NCBI GenBank assembly: GCA_021234155.1
Contig: JAJEKV010000232.1
Span: forward strand, 622,001 to 686,000
Source: Isoetes taiwanensis
Taxonomy: Eukaryota > Streptophyta > Lycopodiopsida > Isoetales > Isoetaceae
Reading direction: 5' to 3'
DNA length: 64,000 nucleotides
Shown here: positions 11,816 to 23,190 of the stretch, one piece after another
Layout: each line of letters begins with the position of its first letter
Position numbering within the stretch: the first letter of the stretch is position 1
The notes under the pieces: model-generated
Told to the model about the DNA's origin: nothing
Databases searched by the model: none
The model's input: only the letters and a program-made list of their open reading frames with translations
Position numbers and translations under genes: made by a program

Positions 11816-12484
11816 CATATGAGGGAGTAATGGCCGAAAATGTGACAAGGGGTCACAGATTACTGCTACAACGACATTACAGCTTTGCAATTTCTTTCTA
11901 ATGTGTGGCTACTTAGAGTAGTGAGATTAGCTTGGAAGGCCAGTAAGCTAGAAGCCAAAGCTTTGTATTTGCCATGGTGCTTGTGTTTTGCCATAACCCA
12001 GTGGATCCGGATGGGTGGTTAATTGTGCTCTTATATTCTTGTATCCGAAAGTCTCTCTCTTTCTTGATCTTGTTCAACAGTGGTGACGATGTTGTGATGT
12101 TGTGAATCCAAGTTGATTATGACTCATAGTAATTGGGATACTTATATAGTCTTGAAACAATATTTTAGTAGAAAAACTAGATCAACTCGGATTCACAACA
12201 TCACAACATCGTCACCACTGTTGAACAAGATCAAGAAAGAGAGAGTCTTTCGGATATAAGAATATAAAAGCACAATTAACCCCCCATCCGGATCCACTGG
12301 ATTATGGCAACGCACAAGCACCATGGCAAATACAAAGTTCTGGCTTCTTGCTGACTGGCCGTTCAAGCTAATCTCGCTACTCCAAGTAGTCATACATCAG
12401 AAAGCAATTGCAAAGTTGTAATGCCATTGTAGCATTAATCTGTGAACCCATGTCACGTTTTTGACTATTACTCCCTCATACGAA
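11816..12484. mobile_element. Foldback (hairpin) element, arms about 300 bp
   Basis: 11816-12114 is repeated in reverse complement at 12181-12484, with a spacer of about 65 bases. The outer ends read TGAGGGAGTAATGG on the left and ATTACTCCCTCA on the right, flanked by TA on both sides. The arms match over nearly their whole length, with scattered mismatches and small indels. The inner ends are ATGTTGTGAATCC and GGATTCACAACAT (one mismatch allowed). No protein is encoded. A TA target duplication would suit a Tc1/mariner-type MITE, but the terminal sequence is not that of a standard Stowaway. Confidence 0.8.
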
Positions 12485-13027
12485 TGAACTGCGAGATGTT
12501 CTGCCTAATTCAGAAACTAGAACTAGACTCAGAGCCGGTTTTAATAAAGTAAAGATCACCTCAATCGGAGCTCTGTTTGCAAAGATATGACTAACTGAAA
12601 TTTAGCATCTATTTATAGATCTCTCCATGACTTTAGCCCTTTTTAGCTAACACTTGCCTGTTATATCAAAATAGCTCCTTGCCTTTAATTAGATTACATG
12701 ACTTATGATATGGGATATTATCTATGGACTGCGATAGAGCGTACCTTGGACGATCGCGGACGATCTTTCTTGAGAAGGGATGCATTGATAGGGAGCAAGT
12801 AGGAGGGAGTGGTCCATAGCGAATAGGTTATGGAAACATGGCAAATATTATATTAATATTATTCCTAAGATAATCTAGTAATATAAACGTGCCGAGGTGT
12901 AATATCAAAAGTAAGGGACACTTCTAACAAAGTTATAATCATGCAAGAACGTAGCTCATGTATTAAAGGGGTCGAGGCACTATCATTGGGATGATTGTTA
13001 GTTGAGGCACTCTAAAGGCATGGTTTC

Positions 13028-13327
13028 TTGAAAAGCTTTGAGGGATACCCGCCTTCACTCCTTCGAAGGTATATTAGGATATTGCCTGAAAGATGTTGGC
13101 AAAATGCAATTCAAAACCATATGAAAGATGTGACTCTAGAGCAGCTTGAACGAGGTAAAAATTTGTATGCTTTGTATAGTGCAGGCAAAATAGAAAATTG
13201 TGTTGTGCTAGATAATTCAAATATCCTTGCTTATGCATGCCACTATGTTCCGTACGATGTTAGGAAGCAAGGAATTGCAATCCTGTGCTATACTTTTTCA
13301 CAAGAATGCTCTGCACATGACGACTAA
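13028..13327 (+). pseudogene. Short protein-like fragment, unknown
   Basis: A 99-codon frame with normal protein composition (ILPERCWQNAI, LEQLERGKNLYALYSAGK). It ends in a stop just before the inverted duplication. I do not recognise it. It may be the 5' piece of the same gene fragment that is duplicated next door, or an exon of an unrelated relic. 12485-13027 holds no gene that I can see. Confidence 0.3.
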
Positions 13328-13372
13328 TCCTCTATAGTGCTTGGGTATTGCCCGGGTTGAAGCTACATAGCG

Positions 13373-14230
13373 CTCGGCATTGGGACCCATGCATGCCTCC
13401 ATCAAGGACATGAGGTGCATTATTTACGGATTGCCACCTGGTGAGGATCATGTTGAGAGGATTGGGATGAATTGAAGGCATTTTTGGGATTGGGCAATCG
13501 CATCTAAAGAGTTGGACTGGTTGAATTATTTGTTAGATGAGGAGGAGGCACTGTATAAAGGGGGTGAGGAGGCAGATATGGGCTTCATGGATGGAGGAAG
13601 AATATTTTGAAGACACCCTGACTTTCTAATCTCTGGAAGACCATTCATTCCAAGACTACATCTCTATATAGTCGACGGAATTGACTACTTCTTAGTGATC
13701 ATTTTCTTTTTCTTTAGGATATATTATATTTGTTTTAGGCGAGGATCACACCACTGCATTGTCTCCATTCAATCCTTTTACTGTTGAATTTGAAAATGAA
13801 GGTGTGGTAGTGGCAAGAGTAGCTAATCTTGAAGGTCCATTCTTCTATATGACATGGATGAAGAGGAATACTTGGAGAATGATTCACAATTTGGGTTTCA
13901 ATTTAATGAATGTTGTGTCCTAGAGGAAGCACTCATCGGAACAGAGGATCCAGTGCTCCATGTGACTCTTAGGGAATGCCAGATATCAGGGATGAGGTCA
14001 AGCATGTCCAGGCAATGCTTCTTTCCAACCTTTGCCAATTGGAGCAGCGTGATTCCAAGAAAAGTAATTTAAGAATGAATTTCACCTGAAGTCTCCGAAT
14101 ATTGAAGATCCGATGTTTTCCCTATCCGATAATGGGATTCTACACATAGAACAAAAACAAGAGCCAGCTAAACACCATGTCTGCATGACGACGTCTCTTG
14201 AACTCATGTGCACCTGCGAAATGTGAAATG
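13373..14230 (+). pseudogene. Gene-like fragment in the left arm
   Basis: The + strand reads protein-like pieces such as HASIKDMRC, GLPPGEDHVERIG, WAIASKELDWLNYLLDEEEA and ADMGFMDGG, broken by stops and frame changes. Later pieces include EFENEGVVVARVANLEGPFF. An acidic DEEE run followed by G-rich sequence recurs in the other arm. The family is not recognised. It could be a captured host gene fragment or a transposon protein. Confidence 0.4.
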
Positions 14231-15201
14231 GGTGAATGTGTTGTAAATGTCACTTTATTCAATGGCTTGTTGCATATTTGAGGTTATCGATCCTTTTTTC
14301 AACCCATTAGAGGTAATGGGTTTATAACTCTAATGGGTTCTAAAAGAAAGCAATAAACCCTCAATCACACAACAAACCATCAAATATGAACCAAAAGAGG
14401 AGCCATACACTCTGAAGCAAAAGTGACATTTACAACAGATCTACCCATTTCACATTTCACATACACACTTAGCTGCAGAACATAACTGATATATACATCA
14501 ATCAAAGAAAAGTTGTCCTCATATTTGCATGGTCTTTGGATGACCTCTTGCAAGCTACTCAAGCTGGCAAAGCTTGGAGGGCAGCATTGCACGAACATGG
14601 TTGACTTCCCCCCTGAAGAGTCGGTGTTGGATCATCCATTGTGGTTAATACTTCCTCCAGTATATCTACAGCATCCATTAAATTAAATTCTCTTCATCTA
14701 TTCCACATGGAAGAATGGACGTCCAGGGGCAGCTACTCTTGCCGCTGCCACACCTTCATTATCATATTGAAGATCAACTGAATGGACCTTTAGCTGCATC
14801 TAAAAGACAATAAGAAAATATTAGCTAGTTTAAATATTTTGACTAAAACAAATACAATCTATCTCAAGGAAAAACAAAATGCTCAATAAGAAACATCCAA
14901 TGTTCCATCAACTGCATCCAACATGATGTTGCCTTGGAATCAAAATCAATTCACAGTTTTTTGGAGACTGGAAGGGCAGGGCCTCTTTAAAATACTTTTC
15001 TCCATCTATGAAGCCCGCATCTGCCTCCTCATCCCATCCACTACCTCCTCCTCATCTAACGTTAGATCCAACCTGTCCAACTCTAGATGCAATTGTATCA
15101 TCCCAAAAATGCCCTTGCCTCTTTCCAATCTTCTCAATTGGATCCTTACCAGGTCCTCATGTCCTTGATGGAGGCATGCATGGGATCCAATGCCAAACGC
15201 C
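13373..15201. repeat. Long inverted duplication, arms about 900 bp
   Basis: The left arm (13373-14312) and right arm (14328-15201) are reverse-complement copies of one sequence. Aligned blocks include CCCATGCATGCCTCCATCAAGG near 13390 and its complement near 15170. The GATGAGGAGGAGG...GAGGCAGAT block is at 13530-13580 and near 15050. AATGAAGGTGTGG..GTGGCAAGAGTAGCT is at 13795 and 14750. TGTGAAATGGGT...GTTGTAAATGTCAC is at 14219 and 14455. At the centre is a 12-bp palindrome arm pair, AACCCATTAGAG / CTCTAATGGGTT, around 14320. Many mismatches and indels show the copies have diverged for a long time. Confidence 0.85.
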
Positions 15202-15203
15202 AT
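14328..15203 (-). pseudogene. Gene-like fragment in the right arm
   Basis: Diverged second copy of the left-arm fragment, read on the minus strand. It keeps a 65-codon frame at 15203-15006 with LTLDEEEVVDGMRRQM, matching the LLDEEEA..EEADM stretch of the other arm. The downstream parts are broken. The two copies now face each other, so transcription through either side would give a self-complementary RNA. Confidence 0.4.
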
Positions 15204-15779
15204 GCAGCTTCAACCTGTTTCTAGCTTAAAACCATTCGTAATTAATTCTAGAACTATTAAAAGGTAGCACTGAAATGCTAGAGAGGATAAATCATCATGT
15301 GCAGAGCATTATCGCGAGAGTATAGCACATGTGTGCAGAACTCTGCTTCCTGTCGTGGTAAAGAACAAAATGGCGTGCATGAACAAGGATATTTTTATTA
15401 TCTAGCACAACACGATTCTTTATTTCGCTGCGCTGTGCAAAACATACAAATTCTTATCTCGCTCAAGCTACTCTGAAGTCGCATCTTTCACATAGTTTTT
15501 GAAATGCATTTTGCCTATGTCTTTTATACCTAACATAAGCAATGAAGGTGAGTATACCTCAAACCTTTGCAAATCATGCCTTATTGAAGTCTAGGATCCA
15601 CCCAGTTCAAAGCATGTTTCAAATAAACATTCACAGCAGTGGGCGTGGTTAGAGTGTGCTTAGAGGCATCCTAAAAACACACAGCATATGGCAAATGTAA
15701 GTGGTCCAATTTCGAACCACGCTCTACAAGAAACTTGCCAATCAAAAATACTCCAAGAAATTGGCAAGTAATGTTGTAT

Positions 15780-17060
15780 GAATCTTAGTAAATAAGGACG
15801 AAGAATTAAGTCAAGTTCAAAAAAGATAACTAACATAAGTTAGTTAACTGGCAGCTAAGCATGTTATATAACTAACCAACTAAATAGAAGCAAGTTTCTC
15901 AACTGGCATAAACCAAGCGATCATGTACTATCAAAACTTCAAGTACAATAGTAATTAAGGATGAAGAATTAAATCGAGTTTAGAGAGAAGAGCAAACATA
16001 AGTTAGTTAACTGACAGCCAAGTATGTTATGTGACTAACTAGCTAAATAGAAGCAGGTTTCTTAACTAGTATAAACATAAGCTATCGAGTACAATTAGAG
16101 CGTCAATGACATGAGGAAAGACACAAAGAGGAAGAAGAATTAAGTCAAGTTTGAAAGAGAAAACTAACATACATTTCTTAACTGATAGCTAACTATGTTA
16201 TGTAACTAATAGCAAAGAGGAGGAAGAATTAAGTGAAGTTTGAAAGATTCAAACATACATTTCTTAACCGATAGCTAACTATGTTATGTAACTAATAGCA
16301 AGTTTCTCAACTAGCATACTATTGTTTTCAATCAAAAGTGCAAATTATTGGTTGAAAGTGCTCACAACTTCAATAACACGCATTAAGTACAAAGAATTAC
16401 ATTAAATTTATAAAAGAGACTTAACATAAGCCAATTTTCTAACAGCTAAGTTGCTAACGAGCTAAATAGAAGCAACATAAACTAAGCTATTGTTTAGAGT
16501 CCAAAGTGCAAATACAAGGAGGAGGTCAAAACTTCATAACATGAGCGAAAGTACGATGGCAATTAAGGACAAAGAATAATGTCAAGTTTAGAATAGAGAA
16601 CTAAGGCTGAGATTCCATTGCTGCGACCTAAAAACTAACTACCATAGCCAGATGTATAGATTCCACTATGATGAAGGTAGTTCTTCCACCAGAAACCTAT
16701 TCCGTTGGTCTAATTCGTGTCAAAACGTGGAGAGGGGTAATTGCTTCTGCAGCAAAAGACGGGAGGAATCCTTGATAGTTAAACGGCTGTTTAACATCCA
16801 TATCATCTACCAAAGCAAAATCCGATGTTCAATTACCTCTTGCTAGTGAAATCACAAACGAGAAGCTTGAAACTGTCCAAGACGATTGGCCAACTTTCAA
16901 CTTCCAGACATCAATTGACACCAATGAAATCTCAGCCTAACATAAGTTGTTTAATTGAAAGCTTCATATGTTATGTAACCAACTAGCTAAACAGAAGCAA
17001 AAGCAGGTTCTCAGCTAGCATAAACCAAGTTATCAGGCACAATTGAACATAAAATGAATA
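15780..17060. repeat. Degenerate tandem repeat, units about 90-175 bp
   Basis: A unit containing AAGAATTAAGTCAAGTTT, ACTAACATAAGTTAGTTAACTG, ATGTTATGTAACTAACTAGC and GAAGCAAGTTTCTCAACTAGC recurs at about 15800, 15965, 16130, 16220, 16400, 16570 and 16935. Some copies are truncated. It contains no supportable gene. It lies just downstream of the EI24-like gene. 15204-15779 shows nothing I can name. Confidence 0.75.
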
Positions 17061-17773
17061 AAGAACATATAAACTATCTTAACCAACAGACTTCATTCAT
17101 AGATTAGCAAATGAAATTAGAAACCCCTCGATCTGGCAAAGACTTTGCATAACAAACTAAAAGCAAATATTTCATATGTGTGGCAGCCATGGTTAGAGAC
17201 CAGCAAATCATCTTGGGTACTAATAGGAAGAAAGTACCAACTACGTGGCAGCTCCCAATTACCATTTTGTAGGAAAAAGAGCTGTCCTAAACTTGGAAGG
17301 ATGACAATCTTTGACAAGCAAGCACATGGACACAGAAGTCAAGGGTCAGCCCACTTAAAAGCAGCTGCTAGTTTTTAATGACGAAGTTCAACAAATTGCC
17401 TTGATCATCCCAATGATCAAACTTGGACGTTTCTCTTCTCTTCGTGAACTTGCAAGTGCACCGAATCATCTTAACCAACGACAAAAATCTAATTCATTGT
17501 AAAGTTCTTATCTAAACTTCTGCAAAGTCATTGATCTCTGGGCAACATTGAACTAAACAATGTTTATGTACAAGCTTCCTCTTTGCAGGGATGAATGGGT
17601 TACAATTTTTACAGGATGTGTTAGTAATCTACAAGCTTTTATTTACAGTGTGCGTATTGCTAAGAGGGGTGCATGGAAGCCCTTTCTGTATAAGCCGGAG
17701 CAATGGAAGGCTGCCATAAGAGAAGGTAAGCATCAGAAAAGAATCAAAGGATAATAATGGAAAAGCACTTCTC

Positions 17774-20700
17774 CTACGTTGCAATATTTGCGGAATAAAA
17801 TATTGGCAATCTCCGCATCCGGGTCAATTTCATTGTATTTTCCACCGAATGAACCCGTCTCTCAGGATCAGATGCAGTGGCAACTAGCACAAACTGGTAA
17901 ATGAAAATCCATTGTCATTATCAAAAGCACTTAACTAAAAGGAATTGAGATAAATGAAGGCTAACACTCACTAGAGGAAACAGAACTGCCATTACTCCAG
18001 CTCCAACAAGCGGTGATAAGAAGACTGTCGCTAAAACACAGGGACTACCTATCAATTAATTATGTGAAGGGTTTAAGAACATTATATACTGCGTAATCGT
18101 TTGACATATTATTGACATCATACCAAACCCTGCAAAGAAGGCCCAGTTGGACTCAAAGAAGACAAGTAAGCCTCCAGACTCCATCTAGCAAATCCCCACT
18201 TATAGCTACAATGAACTGAATTAGAAACAAAGAACAGGAAGCTAGTACCATAGAGTGAAATTTGCACTTACTCGAAACAATAATATGCATAAAGCCAAGA
18301 TAATAGCAGGAAGTAGAAGAACTGCCCAACATATGGAATGAAACTTGTAACAAACACCTGTGATATGTTTGTGCAAGAAACAGCACCATTCAAAAATTAC
18401 AGAAGCTTATTCATTAATCAAACAAATGGCTTCATAAAAATGAAAAAACATTCCCCCTACCTCGATAAAAAATGCGCTCACCATGAGGACTGAGTATATC
18501 TGCTCACCAACACCAAGAAGAAATCTGCATAATCAAGTGCCCAATTTAACTTTCTGTCAAGAGTGGATAGTATCAGGCAATGCTGCAACGTGGACATTAA
18601 TGCCATTGTAATGTTGCCAACCATAGATGACCCAATTCAAGCCAAATGATTCAATCATAGCTTTAACATTTTCTTCCCATGCAGAAACAAAAACCTGACT
18701 ATCCTAGGAATGGAAAGCTGTTCTAATTCACTACAGTAGGCTTCTGGTTCTTCCAGACCGGCAAGTCCATCTGATGCTGCTGAATTCCACTGCTAACATC
18801 AGGAGATTACTTGCTGCCTAAAATATCGTGTGACATGATCCTCAAACAGAAACGAAAAACCACTGAGCTGTTGCCTACCCTTCAATGAATGTACTTTTCT
18901 GGCTGTGCACTTTTGCGGGGCTGATCCCTGTTGCATAGACTGGTGTCGAAATGGTTGCAGATTCAGAGTTCACATGTTTCTCACCTCCTCCTTCATTCAG
19001 TGTCTGAAAGGCATGCTGTGCTATTTCGTTATACCTGTCCATATTTCCTTGATATTAGTTCTGACTCAGAAAAGGTCCAAGAACGTTCTAGAGGAATAAT
19101 GTTATACCAAATGCAGTTGATAATGAAGCTTATGATGTACAGTGGGTACAACCAGAATACCTGCAGAACAATCGTAACTTATTATCCATGCAGACGGATA
19201 ATAAAAGTCATAAGAAAAATGAATTGTGTGGACAGGTCCTGTTCAAACTATGATAGCCATATGTGCTTTAAAGGCTTGAAAATGCATTGGAGCAATTGCT
19301 AAAACCAAACTTGGTTTTCCAAACTTATAACGCAAATGCATTTCTGTTAGAAGCAGAATGCTCTTCACCTTGTAAGAGATATAATGGCTACATATCAGAA
19401 TAAAATAGAACCAGACACGTACCTTTAGAAACAAAGTTAAAGCTATATTTCCTATTATTAAGCAAAATATAATCAACTACATCCATTCAATGACTCGTGT
19501 GAAAATAGGAACCGCTGCTTAAAATTGTCTGAAAACACATCTTTTTTCTTAGGTTGAGAATGAGAAGGCTCCTTTCCAAGATGGAAGCATATGATAAGTG
19601 AGGCACTACAAATGCGCAGAGCTTAAAATTGTCTGAAAACGCATCCTTTTTCTTAGGTTGCGAATGAGAAGGGCTCCTTTCCAAGATGGAAGCATATGAT
19701 AAGTGAGGACTACAAATGCACAGAGCCAAAAATATGTTCCTGTTGAATGCTTCCAAAATCAAACCATAGGCAGTGTCTATTGACAAAGTAAGCCCCCATA
19801 AGTGAAGCAGCCCACTTACTGTCATTGAACTTTTTGCAGAAACTTTCATGGTCGGCTTTTAGATTCTTGTAGTCCTATATTCCTTGTATTGCATTTCTCA
19901 AGATATAGCTCAGATTAAACAGTTCAACTATGTTACTGAATACGGTTTTTGTTCTCCCATCAAGATGGCCATAATAACATAGCATATAATATAGTATTCA
20001 TACTTACATAACATATTCCAACAAATATAGACTGCATAAGACCGGAGAAAGCTAGTTCCTCGCTTTCTTCCTTTCCACCAGAAGGCATTTGAAACCTAAA
20101 GAGCCAATTCAATGTAGGCACCACAAGCTTTTGAAGGGCCAACACACTGCACATTCAAACAAATGTCACAATCACGAAATAGAAAAGAATCCACAGCTTC
20201 TTGCTCATGCCTCCAATTGACAAAACTTTACTAGGGACAAAACCAAGGGCTTCAGTGCCATTGAAAAGTGTAAAGCTGCAAAAATGCACAAAAAATTACA
20301 CTATCTTGAGAGAAAGGTTAATCCTTGCTTCCTGGATTGATATCAAACTCCACATTTATTTCCAAACAGTATCAATTAATTACAAATTTTTTTATTTAGC
20401 AAAAGAAAACATCATTTTTTCCGGAAGCACGATATCACACCTTCCGAGAAAAATGCACCCGTTGAGAAGAAAACATTGCCCTGTCTTAACTCGTACAACT
20501 TTTGATCTGTAAACAAACGGGAAAAGTTTTAGATAATACCGTAAGGTTAGATACCTTTTTTATATTCTCTCTAGCCACTGGTTCCGTCCTCAGAAACGCT
20601 ACCAAGAAGAACATTTCTACCCTTCTTCTCTGGTTCTCCTAACTACACACCCAAGCTTAGAAACTCTATGTTTTCATCATTGATAGACACAGCTGCCAAC

Positions 20701-21210
20701 ATCTGCTTAAGTTTTTGTCTTTGAACTCATTGCTCAAGGAGCTGCTATTCGTGATTTCAGATGGATATCCCGACAATTATCCAGGTTAGATGATCCTTTA
20801 TTACCTCCACATGTGCAGGGATGAATTCAAGCAAGCACCGCATCTCGCTGATGGCTAGAAAGTAATTCCTATTTTTTCGTCAAGCTTACCTTTGTCTTAA
20901 TTCATCCACACACAATTAAGCTATTCTACTACCTATATTTGGCAACGTTGTTAATTCAACAGCATATGAGCATGTGAGAATACAAACGGCAAAGCGATTT
21001 CCCAGTTCTAACAAAAGCGATACTAAGTCAGGCAATAAAACGGTACCTTTTACAAAATACATAGACCCGATTGAAGCAGCAAGCGTCCACAAATCCAGCC
21101 CACCAAAGCAAGATTGTTGCGAAGACCCAAGATCTAGATATAGAAGCCATCCAAGCCGAAAAATTTCCATGCGGGTATGCTCCAGGAGAAGGGGCCATTA
21201 TTACTTTCAC
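17774..21210 (-). pseudogene. EI24: EI24-family ER membrane protein gene, apparently disrupted
   Basis: EI24 proteins are multi-pass ER membrane proteins linked to autophagy and ER quality control. Exons with matching GT-AG borders: 21210-21047 (LLWWAGFVDACCFNRVYVF, the family N-terminus), 20275-20008 (LVVPTLNWLF), 19034-18879 (YNEIAQHAFQTL), 18524-18461 (LLGVGEQIYSVL), 18357-18272 (SFIPYVGQFFYFLLLSWLYA), 18205-18124 (YKWGFARWSLEA ... FFESNWAFFAGFG), 18048-17972 (SPCVLATVFLSPLVGAG) and 17893-17774 (ends LPIFYSANIAT then TAG). Phases agree except in exon 18205-18124, which is one base short: the frame changes between YKWGF.. and FFESNW, and both neighbours demand 83 nt. An in-frame TGA sits at 20157-20155. 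Exons between 19.0 and 20.0 kb and near 18.75 kb are unclear. The start at 21210 is the most upstream ATG in frame. Confidence 0.8.
19517..19724. repeat. Tandem duplication, period 104 bp, inside an EI24 intron region
   Basis: GCTTAAAATTGTCTGAAAAC at 19517 recurs at 19621, and the match continues through CCTTTCCAAGATGGAAGC and ATAAGTGAGG. There are only a few differences, so it is much younger than the tandem repeat at 15.8-17.1 kb. Confidence 0.85.
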
Positions 21211-21344
21211 TCCATTGAGTCTTAATGATCAAGGTAAGGGCATTTTGAGCTATTTTAAAGCTACCTAAAGATAAAGATAGACATACAGATAGTATTTTTT
21301 TTTTATGTTATACCACAATCAAAGACTAGGAATTTGAGCCTCTA

Positions 21345-23190
21345 AACTTGCAATATTTTTTTTTTTTTTTTAAGGACATCAGACTTTATTAATAACACTC
21401 CAACATAATACATATATAATACAATGCAGAGACATGAATAAAAAACCCAGCTGATAATCAGATCCAACTGAGCATGGCCACCCGTGTAAGCATGACAATA
21501 TAATGCAATTCACACTATTTTCCTCCTATAAAGAGAAGAATAATATATAATCATATTTTTAAAAAAGTTACTTTAACCAGGTCGAACTTCCACATCCATA
21601 GAATCATTAACAGCGACTTGGTCTGCTCCCTGGTGTCCCAATGCCATTGAATCAGGGACATCCACTGTAACAATGGTAGCAGATATTGGAGCTACAGAGT
21701 GAACCAATACAGATTGAGAAGCCGAGATATTTTTGCGACGTGCAAGTTTCTTCAGGCGTAGAGTAGACCATCCTTCTTCCAATAATTTTTGCTTCTGAGC
21801 AATGCCCTGAAGACGAGAGTGTTGATCCTCGTTAAGAGGGTCTACTAATATAGACTGAGACAGAGATGCAATAGAAGAAGGCGATAGTGTAGAAATAGCT
21901 AAAGAAGAAGGCACAGAGGCTGGTAATACTGGCGGATTAACTATTGCAGAGGCAGATGAGGAAGAAGATGATACAACACGACATTCAAGTGAAGTGGATG
22001 CTATATGACATGGGATAGGAGCAGTTGGGGACATAGAGACAAAAGTATGCCAGGACCTGTAAGTAGCAAAAGCCTCAATATTGGGAAACATCTTGGCAAG
22101 CTTCGGGTCTATTAATGAGACGTAGTTTGTATTTGAAAAAAAGTGGGCCACTTTTGACCACTACCGACCGAGGAATAGAAAACACAAGTAGGAAGAGATA
22201 CACAAATTCGAGGACCATTAACAATAGAATGGGCAAGATGCATACCCAATCCATTGGCAATAGCAATCATAAAATCATTAATTTGCGGTTCTAGTGGAAA
22301 ATCCTCTAAGGCAAGCCAACAAGGCATGCATGTAATGCACCTGAACTTACTTGGCAAGAATCCGGGAGAATAAACCACGATATAGAAGATAATGTCCCCA
22401 AAAGAGGATCAACACCACGCTCCACAAGCCTTTGTCAACTGCAAGTGAAGAGTCAAACATGACCGGGGAAGAAATTATTATCTTTATCCAAAACCTTTAG
22501 AGACACATAATGAGGGAGACCCAAAAGAAGGTGATGTTTTAGCCGAGTCCAACTCTCACGAGATCAAAAGCTGTCCGATTGAATTGGCAAACAACTGCAT
22601 GAGACACAAGGTTCTAAACACACTGCAAATGAGCATTATGATCAATTTCGACAACCGGTAGGCCAGCCTGTGTAAAAACATTTGAACACTGTTGTGCCTC
22701 ATAGAATACACCCTCAGGAGGCAACTGAACATCCATACGGTCATCTTGTGCTTGTAATTCATTTAGATACAAGCTCAATTCTTTCATGTTATTCTGTAAC
22801 ATAATATTCAATGCAAGAGAAACAACGGCGGTGCACACTTTGGATGTCAAATCAAGTTTGATCCAATCGCTAAATCGTGTAGAAGGTGCTCTAGCCACAG
22901 CATCAGAAGAACTCCACGGAGCAGAAGGAGCGGAGATACACTTTTGGCCAGTAAGTAGACGAAAAGGAGGAAACAACAATAGAAGTATTACGATGGAATT
23001 ACGTACTTGAGAAGTAGACAAAGGTGCGGATTTAGACAGAGGGGGAAAGTGTTGCAAGCTTGTACTCATATTAACAAGAGAAGGATCAAAAGCAAGAGGA
23101 TTGAGGCGAGAATTATCAAGTAAATTAGGAAGCGACAAAGGATTGCAATATTGTATTTCATTTGCGGGAGGGCTTTTCACGTATGGTTGG
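21345..23190 (-). mobile_element. LINE copy with ORF1 and poly(A) but no ORF2
   Basis: Minus-strand pieces run from about 23190 to 21573. The first (23190-22614) is Ser/Pro/Leu-rich. The second (22378-22112) contains CWLALEDFPLEPQINDFMIAIANGLG, resembling the DUF4283-type RNA-binding region of plant L1 ORF1. The third (22151-21573) is a Ser/Val/Pro-rich tail. Then comes a short untranslated part with AATAAAGTC near 21390 and an A tail (T-run on the + strand) at about 21356-21372. No endonuclease or reverse transcriptase lies between ORF1 and the tail. The ORF1 frame is broken at least twice. Confidence 0.65.

Noticed and set aside
17560-17754. 64-codon + strand frame (FMYKLPLCRDEW...)
   Set aside because: It is antisense to the 3' flank of the EI24-like gene, has no motif, and is too short to support.
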